A DNA stretch of 35,760 bases from Methylophaga sp. (GCA_026988435.1 JALSLH010000074.1:1-35760); one strand, 5' to 3'; shown: positions 1 to 9,477, counted from the first letter of the stretch. Numbers and translations are program-made. The notes: generated by a model from the sequence alone, not told the origin.

Positions 1-87
1 GACACAGAATTATTTGTTGAATACCTATAAAATACGTTTCTTTTTTATATATGATTACACATTACTTTTGAGAATTGTTTTTCTAAC

Positions 88-3000
88 ATGTCGCTGTTAA
101 ATGTCCCTTTAAAATACCGTATATTTATTGCCATAAGTATTTATGTAATATGGGTAATAGGATTTGCTTATTATAGCTTTAACCATGAAAAAGATAGAAT
201 CTATGCCTCATTAGATCAACAACTAGAAACTGCCGCACTCACGGCGTCACTTCTTTTACCCGCCAAGCTCCACCATCAAGATATGGTTAAAGGTGATCTA
301 TCATCACAAGCTGATACTCAGAATATGCGTACTCTGTCTAACTTTACTGAAAATACAGATATAGTGTACATCTACACCTTAATATTACGCGACGGGAAAA
401 TCTTATTCACATCATCTAGCGCCACAAAAGAGGAACGCGTATTAGGCGAAGAAATGACCTCTTATTTCGATCATTACGATGATGTTGATCCACGTGTATA
501 TGAAATTTTTAAAACAAAACAAGCTACTTTTCTAGAATATACCGATCAATGGGGAAGTTTTCGCAGTGCTTTCATACCTCATTATTCAGAAGACGGGACG
601 TTTTATCTTGCAGTAGCTGATCTGGCCATTGATGAGATTCAGGCATTATTAAGTCAGCACCTTTATAAAATAATTGCATTTTCTATGCTTTTTTTATGGT
701 TTGCCTACCCCATATATTTAGTCGCTACCCAATATATCAGTAGTAAAGCTAGAGACCTAGAGTTCCAGATACAACAACAATCAAAAGCACTTATTACAAA
801 TCAACAACGTCTTGAGCATGCCTTATCCACAGCTGACCAAGCTTGGTATGAGATCAATCTACAAACAATGAAAATTAATGTTAGTGATGAGTACCGCGCC
901 AAATTAGGTATAGGCAAAGCGATAGATTTCTCCGTCGAGCTTTGGGAAGCTAATATGCATCCCGATGATCGCGTTACAACAATGGAATCATTTTATCACT
1001 GCATAGACACTAATGAACCAGTTGTAGTTGAATACCGGGTGAAATCTCGAAAAGACGGATGGAAATGGATATCTGCCGTCGGTGAAATTGTTGAATGGGA
1101 TGAACAAAATAAACCACTGTTAATGGTGGGAATGAATATGGATGTTACTGACCGAAAACGTAGTGAACAAGTGCTACAAACATTAGCTGAAACAGGAAAA
1201 ACAACTGATCGTGATATATTCCACCTCATTGTTCGCCAGCTTGCTCTTTCTCATAATGTACGTTATGCCCTTATAGCCACAGTTAATGCTGACCTAACTC
1301 AGGCTAGCACAATTGCACTGTGGTCCAATGGCCAATTTATCGACAATATCACCTACAACTTAGTGGGGACACCGTGTGAAATAGTGCTCGATAACAATAG
1401 TGCTAAAGTTGAGTTTTACACTGATAATATTCAACAATTATTTCCAGATGACCATATGCTGGTCGAAATGAAAGCCCGTAGTTACGTTGGTACATCATTA
1501 ATAGATTCTAATAATAATACATTAGGGCTTATATCTATTATAGATGACCAGCCTACACCTGAAAATAAGCAAACTATCTCACTAGTTAAAACATTAGCAG
1601 TTCGAGCATCAATCGAACTGGAACGGCAAAAAAATGAAGAAAATCTTAAGTTATATTCATATCTATTTCGTGATAGCCATGAAGGAATTGTCTTAGTTAA
1701 TAACGATGATCTTATTATTGATGTCAATCCAATTTTTTGCAGCAGTGTGGGATTTTCCAGAAATGAATTAATTGGCCAACCCGCCCAAATATTCCGAGCA
1801 CAAGAGCATAAATATTCAGCTGAATTTTATGCGAACATCCAGCAATCAGTTGCTCGCACTGGTCGTTGGCAAGGTGAAGTATGGAATAAAATGAAAAATG
1901 GCAATGAAAAACTGGCAGAAGTAGCCATTACGCAGATCACAGATGCCAATAACAAACCAACACATCGATTCGTTTTGGTCAATGATATTACCGAGAAGAG
2001 ACAACAACAAGATGCCCTGAAATTTATGGCCCATTATGATGCCTTAACTCAGCTGCCAAACCGAACCTTATTTGTAGATCGCTTTCATCAAGCCGCAGCA
2101 TTAAGCAAGCGCCACGAGACATTACTTGCGATTTGTTTTCTTGATTTGGATAATTTCAAACCTATTAATGATAATTTTGGTCATGATGTAGGTGACCAAA
2201 TTTTGCTCGAAGTAGCACAGCGCATTTCATCTAACCTTCGTGAAGAAGACACCGTTTCTCGCCAAGGTGGCGATGAATTTACATTATTATTAGGTTCTAT
2301 TGAGTCATTTCCAGAATGTGAGAAAATGCTAAACCGAATTCTTAAGTCTGTAGCTGAACCTTATATTAGCAATAGTTCCACACACACTATTAGTGCTTCA
2401 ATTGGGGTCACTCTATATCCACTGGATAATAGCGATATTGATACACTTACCCGCCATGCTGATCATGCAATGTACCAAGCAAAGCAAGCCGGTAGAAATC
2501 AATATCAATTATATGACGCATTAGATGATCAGCAAAAAATCAAACAGCAGCAACAACTTAAAGAACTGCAGCGTGCAATTCAATATAATCAGTTTTGTTT
2601 GCACTATCAACCTAAAGTCAATATGAAAACAGGTGACGTATTTGGCGTGGAGGCACTAATACGCTGGCAACATCCTGACCAAGGTATGTTATTTCCGCTT
2701 GACTTTTTACCTGCTGCTGAAAATAGTGATTTAGAAAATGAAATAGGTGAATGGGTTATTGAAAAAGCCTTATCTCAAATGGATAAATGGCTTGCGCAAG
2801 GCATTGCTATTGAAGTGAGCATTAATATTTCTTCACATCATTTACAATCCAGCTCCTTTGTAACTCAACTTGAAAAAAGCTTAGCCAGATACCCTAATGT
2901 AGATTCACAACATCTCCAGTTGGAGATCTTAGAAAGTAGCGCATTAGGCGATCTAGCAACCATCAGATCCATTCTTAAAATATGTCAAAATGACTTAGGC

Positions 3001-3687
3001 GTACGTATTGCACTTGATGACTTTGGTACAGGTTATTCTTCACTGACACATTTACGTAATTTATCCGCTCAAACAATAAAAATAGATCGCTCTTTTGTTC
3101 GTGATTTATTAGATGATCCTAGTGATTTTGCAATTATTGATGGGGTTATTGGTTTAGCCCAAGCATTTAACCGCGAAGTAATTGCCGAAGGTGTTGAAAC
3201 AACAAATCATGGTTTAATGCTACTTGCTATGGGATGTGATGAAGCACAAGGTTATGGCATTTCCCGACCTATGCCAGCGAACGATCTACCCACTTGGCTA
3301 ACAGAATACTCACCTAATCAAAGCTGGCTCAACTGTGGTAAAAAGTCGCATACCGAACAACAAATAAAAATTAAATTTATTCGGCTCACCACAGAAAAAT
3401 GGTTCAATACCCTTGCAGATATTATCCAATCACCTGACACCACAAAACCAATAAAAATGATTCCACTTTGCCACTTAGGCGTTTGGATTGATCAGCTTAA
3501 AAAAGATACATTATTTAGCAAACAGTGGTTAGATAATATTCACCAGCTACACGATGATTTATATGAAATAGGTGAAGATGCTATTCACTCTTATATTGAT
3601 GGACACTTTGATGACGCGGTGCATACTTTGATAAAAGTAGATCAAAAATTTAAAAAACTACTTGCTCACTTAGACCATTACAACTAA
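88..3687 (+). CDS. Membrane-bound PAS/GAF/PAS-GGDEF-EAL c-di-GMP protein with CZB-like C-terminus
   Basis: This protein probably makes and/or degrades cyclic di-GMP in response to several inputs. Seen in order: TM helix about 10-28, extracytoplasmic sensor region about 30-193, second TM about 194-213, PAS about 250-360, GAF-like about 365-515, PAS about 520-640, GGDEF about 645-810 and EAL about 825-1070. The GGDEF motif is intact (727-731), with an RxxD inhibitory site (R718, D721) at the expected distance. The EAL motif is at 855-857, with N913, D977-D978, K998-I-D and E1034 (EGVET) all present, so both activities look possible. Residues about 1095-1195 resemble a zinc-binding CZB domain (C1128-x-L-G-x-W, H1152, H1155), but the usual first His of HxxW is Thr1102. 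No clear Shine-Dalgarno precedes the start. The next gene begins on the base after the stop codon, suggesting translational coupling. Confidence 0.93.
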   Translation: MSLLNVPLKYRIFIAISIYVIWVIGFAYYSFNHEKDRIYASLDQQLETAALTASLLLPAKLHHQDMVKGDLSSQADTQNMRTLSNFTENTDIVYIYTLILRDGKILFTSSSATKEERVLGEEMTSYFDHYDDVDPRVYEIFKTKQATFLEYTDQWGSFRSAFIPHYSEDGTFYLAVADLAIDEIQALLSQHLYKIIAFSMLFLWFAYPIYLVATQYISSKARDLEFQIQQQSKALITNQQRLEHALSTADQAWYEINLQTMKINVSDEYRAKLGIGKAIDFSVELWEANMHPDDRVTTMESFYHCIDTNEPVVVEYRVKSRKDGWKWISAVGEIVEWDEQNKPLLMVGMNMDVTDRKRSEQVLQTLAETGKTTDRDIFHLIVRQLALSHNVRYALIATVNADLTQASTIALWSNGQFIDNITYNLVGTPCEIVLDNNSAKVEFYTDNIQQLFPDDHMLVEMKARSYVGTSLIDSNNNTLGLISIIDDQPTPENKQTISLVKTLAVRASIELERQKNEENLKLYSYLFRDSHEGIVLVNNDDLIIDVNPIFCSSVGFSRNELIGQPAQIFRAQEHKYSAEFYANIQQSVARTGRWQGEVWNKMKNGNEKLAEVAITQITDANNKPTHRFVLVNDITEKRQQQDALKFMAHYDALTQLPNRTLFVDRFHQAAALSKRHETLLAICFLDLDNFKPINDNFGHDVGDQILLEVAQRISSNLREEDTVSRQGGDEFTLLLGSIESFPECEKMLNRILKSVAEPYISNSSTHTISASIGVTLYPLDNSDIDTLTRHADHAMYQAKQAGRNQYQLYDALDDQQKIKQQQQLKELQRAIQYNQFCLHYQPKVNMKTGDVFGVEALIRWQHPDQGMLFPLDFLPAAENSDLENEIGEWVIEKALSQMDKWLAQGIAIEVSINISSHHLQSSSFVTQLEKSLARYPNVDSQHLQLEILESSALGDLATIRSILKICQNDLGVRIALDDFGTGYSSLTHLRNLSAQTIKIDRSFVRDLLDDPSDFAIIDGVIGLAQAFNREVIAEGVETTNHGLMLLAMGCDEAQGYGISRPMPANDLPTWLTEYSPNQSWLNCGKKSHTEQQIKIKFIRLTTEKWFNTLADIIQSPDTTKPIKMIPLCHLGVWIDQLKKDTLFSKQWLDNIHQLHDDLYEIGEDAIHSYIDGHFDDAVHTLIKVDQKFKKLLAHLDHYN

Positions 3688-4560
3688 ATGGAAATAATCG
3701 TCGTCATTGGTCGATTATTATTTTCATCCTTCGCCAATGTTTTTCAAAAGAAATTAACCCTCCACGGTCTACATCCATTTTTTATAGTAATGGCATCCTA
3801 TCTAGTGCTCAGCGTGATTTGTGTACCATTACTATGGACTTTTAGCTTAGCTGGGCTCAGCCAAACTTTCTGGTTAAATATTTTCTTTGCCGCCTTATTA
3901 GATATGGCCGGCACCTTATTTTTGGTTATGTCATTATCAAAAACAGATCTATCGATTTTTGGGCCTTTAAACGCTTATAAAGTCGTTATATCAATGCTTT
4001 TGGCTATGTTGTTTTTGGGTGAGGTACCTAATACTCAGGGTTTTATTGGCATAGCGATTATTGTTCTTGGTAGTTACTTTCTATTTCCTACTAATGCCCA
4101 ATTTAGCACTAATCGATTATTAAATTTATTATCAGATCGCGGCGTACAATATCGTTTTTTATCGATCTTATTATTTTCTATTGGCACATTGCCTTTAAAA
4201 AATGCGGTAGTTGCGGGTGATGCCATCTCAACAACGGTCTTTTGGTGTTTAATTGGTTTCCCTCTCGCCGTCATCGCTCATACTCTCTTTCTTAAAGATA
4301 ATTTCACTAAAGACTTTGAGCAATCCAAAAATTATATTTACCCATTCCTTTATCTCGGTATTTTGATTTTCTTAATGCAATATATGACGATGTTGGTATT
4401 TTCAAAACTCCTAATAGCCTATTCACTGGCACTATTCCAGCTTGGTATGGTGTTACAAGTTTTTCTTGGTTATCGTATTTTTAATGAAAAACATTTTATT
4501 CGCCGTCTTGCCGCTTGTTTAGTGATGGTTGCAGGTAGTTTATTGGTTTTGAAAGCCTAA
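3688..4560 (+). CDS. EamA/DMT-type membrane transporter
   Basis: A 290-residue, very hydrophobic protein with about nine or ten predicted TM helices, matching the drug/metabolite transporter (EamA) superfamily in length and layout. The first half contains a loop resembling the EamA repeat ('FGPLNAYKVVISMLLAMLFL' followed by an acidic GE), which supports the call. The substrate cannot be read from the sequence. Its ATG directly follows the TAA of the c-di-GMP gene, with no Shine-Dalgarno of its own, so it is probably translated by coupling. The yqaA-like gene follows after one base. No missing segment or frameshift is visible. Confidence 0.75.
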   Translation: MEIIVVIGRLLFSSFANVFQKKLTLHGLHPFFIVMASYLVLSVICVPLLWTFSLAGLSQTFWLNIFFAALLDMAGTLFLVMSLSKTDLSIFGPLNAYKVVISMLLAMLFLGEVPNTQGFIGIAIIVLGSYFLFPTNAQFSTNRLLNLLSDRGVQYRFLSILLFSIGTLPLKNAVVAGDAISTTVFWCLIGFPLAVIAHTLFLKDNFTKDFEQSKNYIYPFLYLGILIFLMQYMTMLVFSKLLIAYSLALFQLGMVLQVFLGYRIFNEKHFIRRLAACLVMVAGSLLVLKA

Positions 4561-4561
4561 T

Positions 4562-5005
4562 ATGGAATGGTTAGTTGAATATGGCTTATTGGGTTTAGCG
4601 CTTGCCTCCTTTTTGGCCGCAACGATATTGCCACTCAGTTCTGAGCTTGTTTTATCTGCACTGTTAATCGCAGGCGAAAATCCAACAACTCTAATTGTCA
4701 TTGCGACTATTGCCAATGTAGCAGGCTCTGTCGTTAACTATGTTGTTGGCCGTTGGGGGGCAGATACAATTTTACAGAAGTGGTTTCATTTAACGCCACA
4801 GCAAACTAGTAACGCTGAGAGTAAATTTAACCGTTATGGAAAATGGAGCTTATTATTTGCATGGGTTCCTATTATTGGTGACCCACTTACTTTTATTGCA
4901 GGTATATTAAAGGTGAAATTCAGTCTGTTTTTGCTATTGGTCACCATCGGAAAGTTTTCCCGATATTGGCTTGTCGCTCAAGCTATTTTGGCCAGTCAAA
5001 GCTGA
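4562..5005 (+). CDS. yqaA: YqaA-family inner membrane protein
   Basis: A 147-residue membrane protein of the small YqaA branch of the DedA/SNARE-associated (VTT) family. Diagnostic features are the N-terminal 'ATILPLSSELVLSALLIAG' stretch, an N-x-x-G-x-x-x-N-Y-x-x-G-R motif around residues 51-64, and the 'FAWVPIIGDPLTFIAG' re-entrant segment around 98-113. Related DedA proteins act in lipid scrambling and envelope homeostasis, but YqaA itself has no firm function. It lies one base after the EamA gene in the same tight run. A short palindrome (5003-5016) begins at its stop codon. Confidence 0.85.
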   Translation: MEWLVEYGLLGLALASFLAATILPLSSELVLSALLIAGENPTTLIVIATIANVAGSVVNYVVGRWGADTILQKWFHLTPQQTSNAESKFNRYGKWSLLFAWVPIIGDPLTFIAGILKVKFSLFLLLVTIGKFSRYWLVAQAILASQS

Positions 5006-5016
5006 TACTGGTATCA
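5003..5016. repeat. 14-bp palindrome at the yqaA stop
   Basis: TGATAC-TG-GTATCA has two perfect 6-bp arms around a 2-base centre. It overlaps the yqaA stop codon and lies about 34 bases upstream of the next start. The loop is too small for a terminator and no T-run follows, so it is more likely an operator or chance. Confidence 0.4.
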
Positions 5017-5049
5017 TTTATCCTCACTCCTTTTTAGCACGAGATAAAT

Positions 5050-5925
5050 ATGACCCGTTTATTAGGCTTTATTCTATTATTCCTACCTATAATAAGCTTT
5101 GCCGATTCGCCAATTCTAATGCCTGTATGGCAAACAGAAGCCGTCTTCGAACAGCCTGAATCTGTTGTTTATGATAAAAAGCGTCATCAGCTGTATGTAT
5201 CAAATGTTAGCGGAAATCCAATGGAGGCGGATGGTAATGGCTATATTTCAACCGTTTCACTTAATGGGGAAATTACCAAGCTACATTGGCTAGAAGGTTT
5301 AAATTCACCCAAAGGTATGACGCAGGTCGATGACCAACTATACATTGCTGATATAAATGAGTTAATCGTTGTAGATCTAGTCAGCAAAAAAATAATTCAT
5401 CGTTATTCTGCGCCAAACGCTAAATTTTTAAATGATGTTGCGGCTGATCATCTCGGTAATATTTATGTATCCGGTTTTTTGACCAATTCAATTTATCGCC
5501 TTAGTAACGGAAAATTTGAACGATGGTTACAGTCAGAACAACTTGAAGTACCTAACGGCTTATTAGTTGAAGGCAATCAGCTACGTGTCGCTAGTTGGGG
5601 CAATATGACCGATGGATTTGCAACAGCTATTCCAGGTCATATTAAAACCATAAATCTTGCTACTAAAGGAATTCAAAGCCTTGGCGATAAGTCCCCCGTA
5701 GGTAACCTCGACGGCCTTGAAAGTGATAACAATGGCAATTATTATGCGACCGATTGGATGGCAGGAACACTATTACATATTTCACCTGTAGGTATCAGTG
5801 AAACCTTAGTTACTCTAGGTCAAGGTAGTGCCGATCTCACCGTTTTACCTAAACAAAAGCTAGTCATCATTCCCATGATGAAGTCCGGCTATATCACGGC
5901 CTATACAATTAAAGAAACCCGATGA
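5050..5925 (+). CDS. Secreted SMP-30/gluconolactonase-like beta-propeller protein
   Basis: A 291-residue exported protein. Residues 1-18 form a Sec signal peptide (basic N-end, hydrophobic core, FADS cleavage region). The rest reads as a six-bladed propeller of the SMP-30/gluconolactonase/LRE type. Metal-site-like positions include E in 'EQPESVVYD', the N-D pair in 'FLNDVAADHLGNIYVSGF', 'PNGLLV' and 'NLDGLESDNNGNYYATDW'. Family members hydrolyse sugar lactones or other esters using one divalent metal. The substrate here is unknown. It is probably periplasmic. A weak GAG-type Shine-Dalgarno precedes the ATG. The stop overlaps the helicase start by four bases (ATGA). Confidence 0.75.
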   Translation: MTRLLGFILLFLPIISFADSPILMPVWQTEAVFEQPESVVYDKKRHQLYVSNVSGNPMEADGNGYISTVSLNGEITKLHWLEGLNSPKGMTQVDDQLYIADINELIVVDLVSKKIIHRYSAPNAKFLNDVAADHLGNIYVSGFLTNSIYRLSNGKFERWLQSEQLEVPNGLLVEGNQLRVASWGNMTDGFATAIPGHIKTINLATKGIQSLGDKSPVGNLDGLESDNNGNYYATDWMAGTLLHISPVGISETLVTLGQGSADLTVLPKQKLVIIPMMKSGYITAYTIKETR

Positions 5926-7145
5926 CATTTAATGATTTAATGCTTGATGACAAGCTACTTGATGCGCTTACTTCAATTAAGTTTGCCTCACCCACTGAGA
6001 TCCAACAAGCAACCATCCCTTTTATTCTGGAAGGAAAAGATGTGCTTGCTGGAGCAGCAACAGGCACCGGTAAAACAGCCGCATTTGTGCTTCCTGCTTT
6101 ACAGCAATTAATTGACGAACCTAATAATAGCCCTGATCCTAAAATATTAATATTAGCACCTACTCGTGAGCTCGCATTTCAGATTCAGCATGTGGTGACT
6201 CAATTAGCTAAAAATATAAAGGTCAATACGGCCATAGTCACCGGTGGTTTTTCACAAGCTAAACAAGCTAATTATGCCCAACAAGCATGTGACATTATTA
6301 TCGCCACACCGGGTCGCTTATTAAATTTGGTGGCTGATGAAATAATCGATTTATCTGAAATAGAGATGGTTGTTATCGATGAAGCTGATCGCATGTTAGA
6401 TATGGGGCAAGGCCCTGATGTGTTAGCCTTGTTAGCAACTATTTCAGATGGTTTTCAAGCCTGTTTATTCTCGGCTACATTAGCAGGCAGTGGCGTGGAG
6501 ATCTTCGCTGAAGAATTATTGCACGATGCTGAGATTATTCAAATTAATGCCGCCAATGAAAAATCACAACAAGTCTCCCAAACCATCTATTACGCTGATA
6601 ATAAAGAACATAAACAAGCGCTTTTATTGGCGACCATTACTAATGAATCCTGTAGCAGTGCCTTAGTTTTTTGTAATAAACGTGAACGCGCTGAAGAGCT
6701 TACTGACTGGCTACAATCTCGTAATATTTCTGCCCAAGTAATGCATGGTGATTTTGACCAAGCGGTAAGACGGGATAAAACACGTAAATTCCGCATTGGA
6801 CAAGTGAAAGTAATGGTTGCAACGGACGTCGCTGCACGGGGTTTAGATTTAACCAATATTAGCCATGTAATTAACTATGACATTCCATTCAAAGGTGAAA
6901 TATATATTCACCGTATCGGACGCACGGGGCGAGGCGAACAAACAGGAGCCGCAATTAACTTGGTTGAGCATCATGATTTGAAAAATCTTGAACGTATTGA
7001 ATACCATTTAGAAACAAAATTACCGGTTGCAAGAATAAAAGGGCTGGAACCGAAATCTAAGAAGAATAAGGCTAAATCAAAATCTAAAAAGAATGCAGAA
7101 AAGCCACGTTATATTTCTAAGAAAGATCGAGCTAGCTCAGAATGA
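5922..7145 (+). CDS. DEAD-box ATP-dependent RNA helicase (SrmB/RhlE-like)
   Basis: A 407-residue RNA helicase with the full motif set. It has an upstream aromatic/Q motif ('FASPTEIQQATIP'), Walker A AATGTGKT near residue 46, PTREL, TPGR, DEAD at 153-156 followed by RMLDMG, SAT, and the C-terminal-lobe motifs 'ATDVAARGLDL' and HRIGRTGR. A short Lys/Ser-rich basic tail (about 370-407) probably adds RNA affinity. The resemblance is closest, from memory, to E. coli SrmB, which helps assemble the 50S subunit; I assign only the helicase family with confidence. It overlaps both neighbours by four bases (ATGA), so it sits inside a coupled gene run. Confidence 0.92.
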   Translation: MTFNDLMLDDKLLDALTSIKFASPTEIQQATIPFILEGKDVLAGAATGTGKTAAFVLPALQQLIDEPNNSPDPKILILAPTRELAFQIQHVVTQLAKNIKVNTAIVTGGFSQAKQANYAQQACDIIIATPGRLLNLVADEIIDLSEIEMVVIDEADRMLDMGQGPDVLALLATISDGFQACLFSATLAGSGVEIFAEELLHDAEIIQINAANEKSQQVSQTIYYADNKEHKQALLLATITNESCSSALVFCNKRERAEELTDWLQSRNISAQVMHGDFDQAVRRDKTRKFRIGQVKVMVATDVAARGLDLTNISHVINYDIPFKGEIYIHRIGRTGRGEQTGAAINLVEHHDLKNLERIEYHLETKLPVARIKGLEPKSKKNKAKSKSKKNAEKPRYISKKDRASSE

Positions 7146-7630
7146 AACAACTCAGCGCGCAACAACTACGTTGGTTACTTGTTGTTAGCTCAATCTTATT
7201 GCTAATAGGCTTTGTCGCCCCCATGTTAACGATAAGTAAGTTTATTGTTGTAAAACATTCACTTTCAATCTTGGCCGGTGTTTGGCAGTTATTAATAGAA
7301 GGACAATTTTTTCTATTTGTTATTATTGCCCTGTTCAGCATTGTGATGCCGATAGCAAAAATCATTTTATTATTTAACCTGCTTCACCCTGCAACACGCC
7401 AGCCTAAACGCCGCAAAAAACTGCTACATTTAATGCATGATTATGGCCGCTGGGCTATGTTAGATGTAATGGTGGTGGCCATTTTAATTGTCAGCGTTAA
7501 ACTAGGTGCGATTGCCAGCATCCAAGTACACTCCGGTTTATATATTTTTGGTGCGGCTGTCTTATTAATCATGTTTATTACCCAGCAAGTGGTCAGTTTA
7601 AGCGAAGTAAGCCAAGCCGCTACTTCTTAA
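7142..7630 (+). CDS. Paraquat-inducible protein A (PqiA)-type membrane protein, single domain
   Basis: A 162-residue protein with four TM helices (about 10-30, 50-75, 100-125 and 133-155). It matches one PqiA domain: 'FVAPMLTISKFI' near the start, then a 'SIVMPIAKIILLF' helix and a basic loop. The CxxC metal-binding pairs of full-length PqiA are absent, so this is the short single-domain form. PqiA-type proteins accompany MCE-type lipid transport in other bacteria, but no MCE gene is in this window. The start overlaps the helicase stop (ATGA) and the stop overlaps the next start by one base. Confidence 0.75.
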   Translation: MKQLSAQQLRWLLVVSSILLLIGFVAPMLTISKFIVVKHSLSILAGVWQLLIEGQFFLFVIIALFSIVMPIAKIILLFNLLHPATRQPKRRKKLLHLMHDYGRWAMLDVMVVAILIVSVKLGAIASIQVHSGLYIFGAAVLLIMFITQQVVSLSEVSQAATS

Positions 7631-8013
7631 TGATGAAAAGCTTTATCACCACTACACTATTCTCGATCTTGTTTACTACTGTTTATGCAGAAGAAATAAA
7701 ACCTTTCACTTCGGATGGCTGCAGTGCCTTCCCTGATGGTACTTTTGAGCAACAGAAACTGTGGTTAGATTGCTGCACTACTCATGATAAAGCCTATTGG
7801 CGTGGTGGCACTTATCAGCAACGACTGGATGCTGATTTAGCATTAAGGCAATGTGTTGCTAAAGTCGGTGAACCGCTTATTGCAGAATTAATGTTAGCCG
7901 GTGTACGCGTGGGTGGTTCACCCTATTGGCCAACTAAATTCCGCTGGGGGTATGGATGGCCTTATTTTCATGGTTATACTGACGTTCCAACCATAGAGAA
8001 TGATGACAACTAA
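7630..8013 (+). CDS. Secreted phospholipase A2-like protein
   Basis: A 127-residue protein with a cleavable signal peptide (about 1-20, ending VYA). It contains a phospholipase A2-type signature: C48-C49-x-x-H52-D53-x-x-Y56, where the His is the catalytic residue and the Asp supports metal or His positioning in that fold. C31 and C48/C49/C74 could form disulfides after export. A G-W-x-x-P-Y-rich tail follows. Secreted prokaryotic PLA2-like proteins are small like this one; the actual substrate is not established. Translation may start at the first or second of two adjacent ATGs. The stop codon abuts the glgA stop on the other strand with no gap, and no terminator hairpin is visible between them. 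Confidence 0.65.
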   Translation: MMKSFITTTLFSILFTTVYAEEIKPFTSDGCSAFPDGTFEQQKLWLDCCTTHDKAYWRGGTYQQRLDADLALRQCVAKVGEPLIAELMLAGVRVGGSPYWPTKFRWGYGWPYFHGYTDVPTIENDDN

Positions 8014-9477
8014 TTAATTATTCAATAAGTTATCATATAAAACTTGATACGCTTTAGAACTTTTCTCCCAGCTATAATCTTGTTCCATCGCTGTCACCAT
8101 CACTTTTCGCCAAATTCGTGGGTGTTTAAATAGGCCAATTGCACGGAGCAAGGTTTCTTCTAATTCTTCAGCTGTTGCGGCCTCAAATTTAAAGCCGGTA
8201 GAAAAACCATTTTTCAGATTAGCACCCGCGGCATCGACTACACTATCGGCCAATCCACCAGTATTTCTAACAACGGGTAGCGTCCCATAACGTAAGCTAT
8301 ATAGCTGATTTAAACCACATGGTTCAAAGCGTGATGGCATTAAGAACACATCAGAACCGGCTTCTATTTGATGAGATAATTCTTCACTATAACCAATATG
8401 TAAACCTACTTTATCAGGATGTTGAGCTCGTAATACACGTAAGTCTTGTTCATACGATGCTTCACCGCTACCTAAACATATCAACTGTATATTCTCACCT
8501 GCATCGAGTAATTTTCCTACCGCATCTAAGGTGAGATCTACTCCTTTTTGAGAAACTAAACGGCTAATCGTGCCCATTAATAATACACCTTCTTTTTCTG
8601 GCAATGAAAATAACTTTTGTAGTGCTTCTTTATTGGCTGATTTGTGTCGAATTGTTTTTATTGAATAGTTTTTATCGATATATGAATCACGCTCAGGATC
8701 CCATTCATCCGTATCAATACCGTTTAGAATACCTGTTAAGCGACCTTGATCGGCGCGATGCGATAATAAACCTTCTAAACCATAACCAAATTCATAAGTA
8801 CATATTTCATCAGCGTAGGTTGGGCTAACAGTGGTGACATGATCAGCGTAGATCAGCCCGCCTTTCATAAATGACATCAAATCATAAAACTCAACTCCTT
8901 CACTATGCCATAGAGAAGGTGGTAAATCTAAAGCTTCAAATACATCTTGAGAATATAAACCTTGGTACGCTAAATTATGAATAGTGAAAACCGTGGCTGG
9001 TCGGTCAGACTCATTCGCAATCAATGCCGGTGCAAGACCTGTTTGCCAATCATTGCAATGCAGAATATCTGGTTGCCAATCTAGGCCAGATTGATCCATT
9101 GCCACCGCCGCTATAGCACGTGAAAACAGCGTAAATCTAGCCGCGTTATCTTCCCAGTCCCCAGCCTCAGTGGTACCATAAGGGCCTCCTTCACGATCAA
9201 AATGCTCGGGAGAGTTTACTAGCCAAATAGGTACTTCTGAATTAGGTAATGTTGACTGTAAAATTTCAATAGGCGCATGAAAACCATCCAACTTTATCGT
9301 CGCAACCGTTTCAATTTTGTCTAATGCTTCTAGACATTGGCGGTAGGCAGGCAAAATAATTCGCACATCTTGATCTTGCTGTGCAAGAGCAATAGGTAGA
9401 CTAGCTGAAACATCTGCTAAACCACCCGTTTTAATTAATGGATGAACTTCACTACTAGCAAACAGAATTTTTCGCAC
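8014..9477 (-). CDS. glgA: Glycogen synthase (ADP-glucose type)
   Basis: A 487-residue glucosyltransferase of the GT5 family that extends alpha-1,4-glucan from ADP-glucose. Signatures are the N-terminal KTGGLADV nucleotide-sugar motif (around residue 16), 'DILHCNDWQTGLAP', 'FTIHNLAYQG', the catalytic acid region 'MPSRFEPCGLNQLYSLRYGT' and a final 'TGGLADSV'. Length is normal for GlgA. The start is GTG, fixed by an AGGAG Shine-Dalgarno six bases upstream (9484-9488 on the plus strand). It is alone: no glgB, glgC or glgP is adjacent. It is divergent from zwf with a shared 79-base upstream region, so sugar storage and oxidation may be controlled together. Confidence 0.96.
   Translation of the reverse strand: MRKILFASSEVHPLIKTGGLADVSASLPIALAQQDQDVRIILPAYRQCLEALDKIETVATIKLDGFHAPIEILQSTLPNSEVPIWLVNSPEHFDREGGPYGTTEAGDWEDNAARFTLFSRAIAAVAMDQSGLDWQPDILHCNDWQTGLAPALIANESDRPATVFTIHNLAYQGLYSQDVFEALDLPPSLWHSEGVEFYDLMSFMKGGLIYADHVTTVSPTYADEICTYEFGYGLEGLLSHRADQGRLTGILNGIDTDEWDPERDSYIDKNYSIKTIRHKSANKEALQKLFSLPEKEGVLLMGTISRLVSQKGVDLTLDAVGKLLDAGENIQLICLGSGEASYEQDLRVLRAQHPDKVGLHIGYSEELSHQIEAGSDVFLMPSRFEPCGLNQLYSLRYGTLPVVRNTGGLADSVVDAAGANLKNGFSTGFKFEAATAEELEETLLRAIGLFKHPRIWRKVMVTAMEQDYSWEKSSKAYQVLYDNLLNN

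Noticed and set aside
1..87. Promoter for the first gene
   Set aside because: TATAAA near position 26 is present, but no matching -35 element or Shine-Dalgarno could be placed with confidence.
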